This document shows, piece by piece, positions 47,733 through 54,229 of a stretch of 64,000 nucleotides of DNA (positions are counted from its first letter, which is position 1; each line of letters begins with the position of its first letter). The position numbers and the translations under genes were made by a program. The notes under the pieces were generated by a model. It was not told the origin of the DNA. It saw nothing but the letters and a program-made list of their open reading frames with translations, and made no database searches. This DNA is from an uncultured Eubacteriales bacterium (lineage in GTDB: Bacteria; Bacillota; Clostridia; Saccharofermentanales; Saccharofermentanaceae): assembly GCA_900314745.1 (NCBI GenBank), contig OMWK01000001.1:124001-188000 (forward strand), given 5' to 3'.

Positions 47733-47770
47733 GGTGCGCCCGAGCTATAATGAGTTTGGGCGCATCCTTT
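47733..47770 (+). terminator. Hairpin between xis and int
   Basis: TGCGCCC (47735-47741) pairs with GGGCGCA (47758-47764), followed by TCCTTTA. It lies 33 bases after xis and 25 before the int start, so it may lower read-through into int. A TATAAT in its loop could alternatively be a -10 box. Confidence 0.5.
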
Positions 47771-47788
47771 ATGCATCAGGAGGAATAT

Positions 47789-49015
47789 ATGCATAAGTCG
47801 AGATACGCAAAAGGAAAACAAAAACTAAGGAAAGGAGAATATCAAAGACCAAACGGCTCTTTTGAGTACAAATGGTCCGACCAGTTCGGGAGACGTTATT
47901 CACTATACGGCGAAACACTAACCGAACTGCGAGCTAAAGAAGAAAAGCTTAAGAAAGACATCGAAGAAGGAATCTGTACTACAGACCAAAACATAACTCT
48001 CAATTCATACTTTGAGATATGGAAACAGCTTAAGACAGGTATAAAAGAATCCACCCTTCAGTCTTACCTTAAACCTTACAGACTCTATGTCGAATCCCAG
48101 ATTGGTAATACCAAACTGAAAGATATCACCTACAGCAGCATGGTAATCTTCTATAAGAAGCTTGCCGAAGAAAGAGGATTGAGCATCACAAGCATAGACA
48201 ACCTGAATAAGGTGTTAAGCATGGTGATGGACGTTGCAGTAAGAGACAGAATAATACGGAGCAATCCGTGCAGGGGAGTCTTAAAGGAATTAAGAAGGCA
48301 ATATGCCGACAGTGTTAAACCTGTAAGAGCATTAACTCTTACTGAACAGAAGCTTTTCGAAGATTATCTTGCAGGTCCCGGACCATATCACTACCTGCAC
48401 CCTATTTTTACAGTAATGCTGTGGACGGGGATGCGAGTAGGAGAAGCACTGGCACTCAGATGGGAAGATGTAGATCTCGTGAACAATAAGATCTATGTCC
48501 GCCACACACTCGAGAACTACGATCAGGGAAAAGGATTAGGCTGTAAAACGGTCATCGCCTTGCCAAAGACGAAGACGAGTATACGAACCATCCCCATGTT
48601 CAACAAAGTAAAAGAGGCGTTCCTTGAAGAGAAAAAGAAGCATGAAGACTTCGGGATTGAATGTAAATCCGTTATCAGCGGTTATTCAGACTTCGTTTTC
48701 TTAAGAGCAGACGGATATGTTCTCGACTATAGACGCTTGAATAACAAACTCTATAGGATCAACCTGAAGATCAACGAGAAGATAAAAGGCAAAGAAGACA
48801 TTTACGGGATAAAGGAATTCCCACATGTACACAATCACATGTTGAGGCATACCTTTACAACGAGAATGAACGAAGCCGGAATGGATCTGAAGGCGCTTGC
48901 CGCGATTCTGGGGCATAAAGATGTCAGGATAACCCTTAACACCTACACCGATGCTACAGAAGACTTCAAGACCAGCCAAATGAGCGCAATGGAACAGTAC
49001 TTCAACAACAAGTAA
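47789..49015 (+). CDS. int: Tyrosine integrase of the tRNA-Ala element
   Basis: A 408-residue tyrosine recombinase. An N-terminal arm-binding domain (about 10-55, YQRPNGSFEYKWSDQFGRRY) is followed by the core-binding SAM-like domain (about 65-165) and the catalytic domain from 180, with Arg in WTGMRVGEALALRWEDVD, HNHMLRHTFTTRM (H-x-x-R) and LGHKDVRITLNTYTDA with the nucleophile Tyr. AGGAGG precedes the ATG at 47789; an upstream in-frame ATG has no site. It lies 176 bases from attR, as usual for such elements, and should recombine the 18-bp tRNA-Ala site. Confidence 0.94.
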   Translation: MHKSRYAKGKQKLRKGEYQRPNGSFEYKWSDQFGRRYSLYGETLTELRAKEEKLKKDIEEGICTTDQNITLNSYFEIWKQLKTGIKESTLQSYLKPYRLYVESQIGNTKLKDITYSSMVIFYKKLAEERGLSITSIDNLNKVLSMVMDVAVRDRIIRSNPCRGVLKELRRQYADSVKPVRALTLTEQKLFEDYLAGPGPYHYLHPIFTVMLWTGMRVGEALALRWEDVDLVNNKIYVRHTLENYDQGKGLGCKTVIALPKTKTSIRTIPMFNKVKEAFLEEKKKHEDFGIECKSVISGYSDFVFLRADGYVLDYRRLNNKLYRINLKINEKIKGKEDIYGIKEFPHVHNHMLRHTFTTRMNEAGMDLKALAAILGHKDVRITLNTYTDATEDFKTSQMSAMEQYFNNK

Positions 49016-49190
49016 AAACGTCGCCATCAGGAGTAGACAGCTTACGACAAACTTACGACAAATTTACGACAAATCCTTCAAGAATTATATAGATTCTTGA
49101 AGATTTACATTATAGGCAAATCTGTGTAAACCCTTGTAAATAAAGGCTTACAGAGATTTACAGTATAATAACAGGCGTAGACTTAAGCGT
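49016..49190. repeat. Right end of the element with three integrase arm repeats
   Basis: There is no gene here. TTACGACAAA occurs three times in direct repeat at 49042-49051, 49053-49062 and 49064-49073 (11-bp period), the same motif and orientation as at the left end. An imperfect 11-bp inverted repeat (AATCTGTGTAA / TTACAGAGATT) lies at about 49118-49158. Confidence 0.8.
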
Positions 49191-49208
49191 CTCCCCGTCT
49201 CCACCAAA
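49191..49208 (+). repeat. attR: right 18-bp direct repeat
   Basis: Identical to 42123-42140, the 3' end of tRNA-Ala. The sequence upstream of it does not form a tRNA, so this is the duplicate copy left by integration. Confidence 0.9.
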
Positions 49209-49427
49209 TCTATTGTTGTTAAGCCCTGTAAACACTTCGTTTCAGGGTTTTATCATTTCTTTGTACCCTTAAGTTTACCCTTAATAAAGAATGAAATATG
49301 GTACAATGCCTGAAATCGATAGTAAAGATAAATGATGTGTTTAAGCCGTTATAGACTGTTTAGAGAATCGTACGTTTGGTTTGTTACAATACCTTTTAGA
49401 TGTCTCAGTAGTTAAGAGGTTCAAATA
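49209..49427. other. Former tRNA-Ala downstream region with displaced terminator
   Basis: At 49217-49252 a hairpin (AGCCCTG ... CAGGG followed by TTTTAT) directly follows attR. It is best explained as the original tRNA-Ala terminator separated from its gene by the insertion. The remaining bases up to the ATG at 49428 are AT-rich, with an AAGAGG ribosome site but no clear promoter. Confidence 0.65.
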
Positions 49428-50384
49428 ATGGGATTAATTAAGAAACTTAACGGTGGGTTTAGTATAAGTGTTTCCGCTGATGAAACACTTCTTGCTACTA
49501 GTAACAGTAGAAATACCGTTTATGTTTACGATTTGAATTCAAGAAAACGCATATTACAGGTTAAAACAGTCAGTAATGTGCATTATAAAGCATTTTCGCC
49601 TGATAATAGATTATTAGCAGCAAAGAATACCAGTGGTCATATGGCTTTGATTTCTATAGATTCAGATGAAGAATTATTTAGAAACAAAATGATGGAGCGC
49701 GAAGGATATCCTATGACATTTTCAGAGGATGGCAGATTTATCTTGGATCTGGATTGGAGTGGGAGGACTATGTGCCTTGATTGTGAGCATAATGAACTGA
49801 CCATTCTTGAAGACCACCCTCAGAGGGAACTTCCTCGTATTTCATATATGAAGTTTGATCGGTTTAGTAATCAGGTTTATAAGTTTGTAGCTGATGAATA
49901 TGGTAATAGTAAAGGCGTTATTATGACATCTCCTGCTAATGTTGATCGAATCAACTATAAAACGGTTCGTAAATTCAATGATGTTCTTCCAGATCATATC
50001 AGAGGAGGTTTATCGTTCTGTCGTGAGCATAATTACTACATAGAACTGGATAAGAATGAAATCGTAGTAGTCGACAAGAATTATAAGGAGATTGGTCGTA
50101 TTCAATTTCCTTCAGAAGTATCGACATTAACGAATTATAGAGCAAGTAGAGTTTATATTTCACCCTGCGAGAGATATGCTTTTTTCTTAATGACATACAA
50201 TAGGAATATCCATAATATAAAGGAAGCCGTGAATCAACCTGATCTATCTTATCTATATGATCTGACAACAATGGAACTTATCCAAGTGTTTGACTATAAA
50301 TATATTTCTGATTTCACAATGATAGAAGAAGATAGTAAATACGTAATAGCAACCTGGCAAGGTTCTTATCTTTATGAGATTTGA
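49428..50384 (+). CDS. Beta-propeller (WD40-like) protein of unknown function
   Basis: A 318-residue protein built of repeated blades: SISVSADETLLATSNSRNTV, then YVYDLNSRKRILQ; YKAFSPDNRLLAAKNTSGHM; MTFSEDGRFILDLDWSGRTM; VYISPCERYAFFLMTYNRN; and YLYDLTTMELIQVFDY. These follow the WD40/quinoprotein-like propeller pattern. There is no signal peptide, so it is probably cytosolic and binds a protein partner. Composition is AT-rich like the nearby toxin-antitoxin genes, so it may be acquired DNA. AGAGG precedes the ATG. Confidence 0.7.
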   Translation: MGLIKKLNGGFSISVSADETLLATSNSRNTVYVYDLNSRKRILQVKTVSNVHYKAFSPDNRLLAAKNTSGHMALISIDSDEELFRNKMMEREGYPMTFSEDGRFILDLDWSGRTMCLDCEHNELTILEDHPQRELPRISYMKFDRFSNQVYKFVADEYGNSKGVIMTSPANVDRINYKTVRKFNDVLPDHIRGGLSFCREHNYYIELDKNEIVVVDKNYKEIGRIQFPSEVSTLTNYRASRVYISPCERYAFFLMTYNRNIHNIKEAVNQPDLSYLYDLTTMELIQVFDYKYISDFTMIEEDSKYVIATWQGSYLYEI

Positions 50385-50462
50385 TTTGCTCTATTACAGG
50401 AGTTCAATTCTCCCCAGAATCGGACATACATCCAAATTGGGTCACCTCTACAAAAACAAATT

Positions 50463-50500
50463 AATACCGCTTGATCTGCATGGATCGGGCGGTATTTTTG
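50463..50500 (+). terminator. Intrinsic terminator after the propeller gene
   Basis: AATACCGC pairs with GCGGTATT, with an inner TGATC/GGATC region, followed by TTTTTG. It lies about 80 bases after the stop codon of the propeller gene. Confidence 0.85.
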
Positions 50501-50529
50501 TAGTGACATCAAATATAGCATCGATTCTC

Positions 50530-50572
50530 TATAATTGTGTGCGTAGCATAATTGTGCTACAATTATGCTACG
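50530..50572 (+). promoter_or_regulatory. Promoter and operator of the toxin-antitoxin operon
   Basis: A -10 TATAAT at 50530-50535 is followed by a perfect 13-bp inverted repeat, CGTAGCATAATTG (50542-50554) and CAATTATGCTACG (50560-50572) around TGCTA. The repeat covers the expected start of transcription just before the antitoxin ribosome site, as is usual for autorepression by antitoxin or the antitoxin-toxin complex. Confidence 0.85.
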
Positions 50573-50584
50573 GAGGTGGATTAT

Positions 50585-50848
50585 ATGCCTACTATTATGC
50601 CAATAAGAGACTTAAGAAACACGAGCGAGATATCTGAGCTGGCCCATAAGATGCAGGAACCGATCTTTATAACTAAGAACGGTTATAGTGATCTTGTAGT
50701 CATGAGCGCAGAGTTGTATGAGAAATTTGCCCAAACCAACCGAATAGATCAGGCGATATTCGAAGCTGAAAAAGAAGTTGAAGATGGAGCCGAACCCATT
50801 CCGGCCAAAGCATTAAGGAAGAGATTAGACGAGAAATATCATGGATAA
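50585..50848 (+). CDS. Type II antitoxin, Phd/YefM family
   Basis: An 87-residue protein. MPTIMPIRDLRNTSEISELA begins the Phd/YefM DNA-binding fold, continuing QEPIFITKNGYSDLVVMSAE. The C-terminal third is acidic and helical (EAEKEVEDGAEPIPAKALRK) and should wrap the toxin. It neutralises the toxin and represses the operon. GGAGGT stands six bases before the ATG, and the gene overlaps the toxin by eight bases. Confidence 0.92.
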   Translation: MPTIMPIRDLRNTSEISELAHKMQEPIFITKNGYSDLVVMSAELYEKFAQTNRIDQAIFEAEKEVEDGAEPIPAKALRKRLDEKYHG

Positions 50849-51143
50849 GTATGAAGTAATGCTTTTCCCAAGAGCATATCGTGATCTGGAAGAAATATAC
50901 TCGTACATAGCTCTGGAAAAACTTGAACCTGGTATAGCTAAAGGGTTTACAGATAGGATCTGGGATGCTATAGAATCTCTTGATTCATTCCCAGATTCTC
51001 ATCAGGATCGGTTAGTCGGAAGATATGCAGGAAAGGGATATAAACAACTCATTGTTGATAACTATATTGCTGTATACAGGATCGATGAAGAACTGAAACG
51101 TGTATATGTAGTTACGATCCAGTATGGCGGACGTAACTTGTAG
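50841..51143 (+). CDS. Type II toxin, RelE/ParE family
   Basis: A 100-residue protein with the RelE/ParE fold: YEVMLFPRAYRDLEEIYSYI, then FTDRIWDAIESLDSFPDSHQ, YKQLIVDNYIAVYRID and the C-terminal VYVVTIQYGGRNL. RelE members cut mRNA in the ribosome and ParE members poison gyrase; the sequence alone does not decide which. It overlaps the antitoxin gene by eight bases, assuring coupled translation. Confidence 0.92.
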   Translation: MDKYEVMLFPRAYRDLEEIYSYIALEKLEPGIAKGFTDRIWDAIESLDSFPDSHQDRLVGRYAGKGYKQLIVDNYIAVYRIDEELKRVYVVTIQYGGRNL

Positions 51144-51613
51144 TTTATCTATTATAACGTTCGACCCACTGCTGGAATTAGCGGAGGACCCAGAGCCTTT
51201 TTCTTATGCTTACAGATAGAAATAAGGTACATAACGCATCCTATGAACCTAGCTGACATCATCTATGTATTTCTGTATATTTGCCGCTGATCTTAGTCTC
51301 ATGTTTTGAGAAATATGACCACGGACGCCATTATGAAAGGAAGCCCTTTCTTCTGAGTTATCTGCACTTCTCTTTTAAGTTCCTGAAGACCTGCGGTATG
51401 ATTTGTTCTTACTGTGTTTTCCATTGTTGTTTCCTCCGTCTTTCGCTTCTGTTGGCGACATATTAGCAAAGAGAGGTCTTCTCGTGAACGGATATACCGC
51501 CAAGCGGTACATTACGGCATACCAAGCGGTCATCAGGAGGCACGTCGTTATTATCCGGCATGTAGTGTATAATATGCAAAACTCTCTGTGGAGCAGAAGT
51601 AGAAGGATTAATT
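51144..51613. other. 470-base region with a truncated gene and no intact coding sequence
   Basis: It holds only a leftward 41-codon truncated frame with a good ribosome site (51299-51424). A -10 TATAAT at 51568-51573 probably belongs to the DUF896 gene. No other structure is supported. Confidence 0.6.
51299..51424 (-). pseudogene. Truncated membrane-protein gene (DUF7010-like N-terminus)
   Basis: A GGAGG site precedes an ATG at 51422-51424 that opens a 41-codon frame. The product contains LQELKREVQITQKKGLPFIM then ASVVIF, the start of a membrane helix resembling DUF7010 proteins. It stops after FLKT at a TGA. A further stretch in another frame downstream, ending near 51150, is hydrophobic and may be the degraded remainder. 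I read it as a frameshifted or deleted gene; a genuine small peptide is the alternative. Confidence 0.45.
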
Positions 51614-51826
51614 ATGGAGTTCGAACAGTTGGTCAGGCGCATAAATGAGTTAAGCAGGAAATCCAAAGCGGAAGGCCTTACCGATTCAGAAAAGGAAGAG
51701 CAGACTAAGCTTCGCAACGAATACAGAGCCTTGGTCGTCGTTAACCTGTCCTCACAGCTTAACGGGATCAGGATAAAGCACCCCGACGGTTCGATCACAA
51801 ATCTTAAGAAATCATCAGAAAGATAA
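51614..51826 (+). CDS. DUF896 (YnzC-like) small protein
   Basis: A 70-residue helical protein: RINELSRKSKAEGLTDSEKE then EQTKLRNEYRALVVVNLSSQ. It matches the DUF896/YnzC family of Bacillota, a two-helix hairpin linked to the SOS response in Bacillus by its neighbourhood, with unknown molecular role. AGAAGGA precedes the ATG, and a -10 TATAAT lies 40 bases upstream. The glycerophosphotransferase gene follows 65 bases later. Confidence 0.88.
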   Translation: MEFEQLVRRINELSRKSKAEGLTDSEKEEQTKLRNEYRALVVVNLSSQLNGIRIKHPDGSITNLKKSSER

Positions 51827-51891
51827 CTCTCTGCAGACATTGATATTCGGGTATATAATGGACCACTATCCTGAGAGGAGAACTATTGATA

Positions 51892-53160
51892 ATGATAGAT
51901 AAGATCTTATACATCGATCCCGGAACGGGAAGCATGCTTTTCTCAATAATCATCGGCATTGCCGGTGTTCTGGTGTTCGCTGTAAGAGCGCTCTGGATCA
52001 AATTCAAGTTCGTCATCACGGGAGGAAGGAGCAAGGCCTCCGATTCGAGCACGATGCCCATCTGCATCTTCTCCGAGGGTAAGCGATACTGGAACGTATT
52101 CAGCCCCATCTGCGATGAATTCGAGAAGAGACAGAAGGATATCTGGTATCTGACCGCAAGCTCCGATGACCCCGCACTCTCGAAGGAATATAAATATGTG
52201 CATCCCAAGTTCATCGGCGAAGGCAACAAGGCCCTTTCCAAGATGAATCTCATTAAGGCCGACATCGTGCTTGCCACTACACCCGGCCTTGACGTTTATC
52301 AGTGGAAGCGCTCCAAGGGCGTTAAGTATTACGTTCACATTCCCCACATGCCGGGCGACATAGACAGTTACAGGATGTTAGGTCTCGATTTCTACGACGC
52401 CATTCTTCTGTCGGGGCAGCATCAGGCAGACAGGATAAGGAAGCTCGAGTCCATAAGAGGCATCCCCGAGAAGGAACTTAAGCTTGTCGGCATTCCCTAT
52501 ATGGACAAGATGAAGGAGAGGCTCGACAGCTATACCGCACCCGAAGGATCGAAGAAGAAGGAACCCGTAGTGCTTCTGGCACCGTCCTGGGGCGAATCCG
52601 GAATCCTCTCCATCTACGGTGCGCCTTTTATCGACCTTCTGATTAAGACGGGATACAAGATAATAATAAGACCTCACCCCCAGTCATTCACATCAGAGAA
52701 GGATCTGATGGACAGTCTCATGAAGAAGTACCCCGAGACAGACAGACTCAAGTGGAACAGGGATTCCGACAACTTCGACGTGCTCAACGAATCCGATATC
52801 CTCATCTCCGACTTCTCCGGTGTTCTGTTTGACTTCTCGCTCGTTTATAACAAGCCCGTCATTTATACGGAGACTTCCGACTTCGATAACTCCCCTTACG
52901 ATAACGCATGGCTCGACGAGGAGATGTGGTCATTTAAGATCCTACCCTCGATCGGCAGAAAGCTTACAATGGACAACTTCGAGAATATCGGCGCCCTGAT
53001 CGACGAGTGCATCAACGGTTCAGGAGGCGAGAGTCTCGCCAAAGGCCGTGACGAAGCCCGTTCCCAGACATGGTGCAACATAGGTCACGGAGCGGAGAAG
53101 ACCGCCGATTACCTCATAAGCAAGCTCGAAGAGCTGACTAAGAAGGAAAAGGAATCTTAA
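51892..53160 (+). CDS. CDP-glycerol glycerophosphotransferase (TagF-like) family protein
   Basis: A 422-residue protein. A single N-terminal membrane helix (about 12-32, SMLFSIIIGIAGVLVFAVRA) anchors a cytosolic glycosyltransferase-B fold. LLAPSWGESGIL, IIRPHPQSF (about 257-265) and ILISDFSGVLFDFSLVYNKP (about 302-321) match the CDP-glycerol:poly(glycerophosphate) transferases that build teichoic acid-type polymers. The ATG at 51892 follows GAGAGGAG; a TTG six bases earlier is possible. It has its own -10 TATAAT at 51854-51859. It stands alone rather than in a wall-polymer cluster. Confidence 0.82.
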   Translation: MIDKILYIDPGTGSMLFSIIIGIAGVLVFAVRALWIKFKFVITGGRSKASDSSTMPICIFSEGKRYWNVFSPICDEFEKRQKDIWYLTASSDDPALSKEYKYVHPKFIGEGNKALSKMNLIKADIVLATTPGLDVYQWKRSKGVKYYVHIPHMPGDIDSYRMLGLDFYDAILLSGQHQADRIRKLESIRGIPEKELKLVGIPYMDKMKERLDSYTAPEGSKKKEPVVLLAPSWGESGILSIYGAPFIDLLIKTGYKIIIRPHPQSFTSEKDLMDSLMKKYPETDRLKWNRDSDNFDVLNESDILISDFSGVLFDFSLVYNKPVIYTETSDFDNSPYDNAWLDEEMWSFKILPSIGRKLTMDNFENIGALIDECINGSGGESLAKGRDEARSQTWCNIGHGAEKTADYLISKLEELTKKEKES

Positions 53161-53245
53161 TAATCCCTTAAACTTTACTTGGCTGTTACTTTAACCTGAA
53201 CTTCTATAATGTCACCATAAAACAATTTATGGAGGCACTTTCCCT

Positions 53246-54142
53246 ATGTCAGTTTCAACTCAATCGCCTGCAGTTAAGAAATTCAGAATCGGCGATTTCC
53301 TCATGTCGATCATTCCTCTTCTCATCATGCTCTGTCTTAATACGGCAGCCACGATGCCCGCCATATTCATCGGCGTGTTCGAGAACAAGAAAAACGGTTC
53401 ACTGGATCTTTCAGACACAGCATCTATTCTTTCATCGGATGCAGCTCAGACAGCTTTGGCGATCGGCTTCATAGTATACGCAATTACAACGATCATCATC
53501 TTCTATTTCTGGTACAAGAAGGCATTCCTTAAGAATCTCCCTGTTATCCCCAACAAAGAGATATTCACAGTCAAGAACATCGTTCTTACCATCTTAGGTG
53601 CATTGGGAACATCATCAATTATCTCTTTCTTCCTTATTGCATTGAATGCCCTGGCCCCCTCGCTCATGGAATCATACGTAGAGACGATGAACAATGCAGG
53701 ATTGGGCTCCAACATCATCATAACTGTCATCTATGCATGCATCCTCGGACCCATAGCGGAAGAGCTGATGTTCAGAGGCGTAACCCAGGCATATCTAGTA
53801 AGATCCAATGCGCATGCCGCAGTTGTTATCTGCTTCCAGGCTCTTCTGTTCGGAATCGCCCACATGAACCTCGTTCAGAGCTCATATGCAGTTCTCCTCG
53901 GTCTGTTCCTCGGATTCATAAGATACAAGTCCGGCAATCTCCGCATCACGATCTTCGCACACATCGTATTCAACATCTTCGGATCTTACGGTCTTACACT
54001 TATTGACATGCTACCCGACGGCGTTGAGTACGTCCTTTACGGATTACTGGCAGTCGCAGGAATCGCATCTGTCGTTATCACTTCTAAGATGCCTGCAAGA
54101 AACATCAGCAAGGTAAATTCCGCTTCCGTAGAAGCAATCTGA
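53246..54142 (+). CDS. CPBP-family intramembrane metalloprotease
   Basis: A 298-residue membrane protein with about seven helices. The glutamate motif GPIAEELMFRG (about 169-179, EExxxR) and the two histidine motifs FGIAHMN and IFAHIVFN identify the CPBP (Abi/Rce1-like) protease family. Members cleave prenylated or bacteriocin-related substrates within the membrane, and some give bacteriocin self-immunity. The substrate is unknown. GGAGG precedes the ATG at ten bases. It is followed by a shared terminator. Confidence 0.9.
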   Translation: MSVSTQSPAVKKFRIGDFLMSIIPLLIMLCLNTAATMPAIFIGVFENKKNGSLDLSDTASILSSDAAQTALAIGFIVYAITTIIIFYFWYKKAFLKNLPVIPNKEIFTVKNIVLTILGALGTSSIISFFLIALNALAPSLMESYVETMNNAGLGSNIIITVIYACILGPIAEELMFRGVTQAYLVRSNAHAAVVICFQALLFGIAHMNLVQSSYAVLLGLFLGFIRYKSGNLRITIFAHIVFNIFGSYGLTLIDMLPDGVEYVLYGLLAVAGIASVVITSKMPARNISKVNSASVEAI

Positions 54143-54173
54143 TCAAGCCACTAACCTCCGATAATATAAAGAG

Positions 54174-54206
54174 AAGGGCCGGCATTTTTGAAGTGCCGGT
54201 CCTTTT
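54174..54206. terminator. Bidirectional terminator between convergent genes
   Basis: AAGGGCCGGCA pairs with TGCCGGTCCTTTT (one G-U pair) around a 9-base loop. T-runs follow in both directions (TTTTCG rightward, TTCTC leftward). It serves the CPBP gene and the convergent ABC permease gene. Confidence 0.82.
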
Positions 54207-54229
54207 CGATGTGTGTGCTGTGAGAGACG

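Larger units (their letters stand above)
42123..49208 (+). mobile_element. Integrative mobilizable element in tRNA-Ala
   Basis: The 18-bp sequence CTCCCCGTCTCCACCAAA, the 3' end of the tRNA gene, recurs at 49191-49208. Between the copies lie a tyrosine integrase adjacent to the right end, Xis, MobC, a candidate oriT, and 11-bp-spaced TTACGACAAA integrase arm repeats at both ends. Cargo is a Crp/Fnr-controlled Fe-S/cupin/DUF2249 operon and a flavodiiron/HsdR deletion junction. No relaxase or transfer genes remain, so movement would need a helper. Net insert length is 7068 bp. Confidence 0.9.
50385..50584. other. Intergenic region with terminator and toxin-antitoxin operator
   Basis: The 200 bases hold the terminator of the propeller gene (50463-50500) and the promoter-operator of the toxin-antitoxin pair. 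A short stretch at 50395-50415 resembles a tRNA T-arm but forms no tRNA. Confidence 0.6.

Noticed and set aside
50395..50415. tRNA 3' fragment resembling the T-arm of tRNA-Ala
   Set aside because: CAGGAGTTCAATTCTCCCC looks like a T-arm, but no acceptor or anticodon arm is present and the matching length is short; it may be chance or an old integration scar.
51463..51840. Leftward 125-codon frame across the DUF896 gene
   Set aside because: It is antisense to the well-supported DUF896 gene and carries no domain or start signal.
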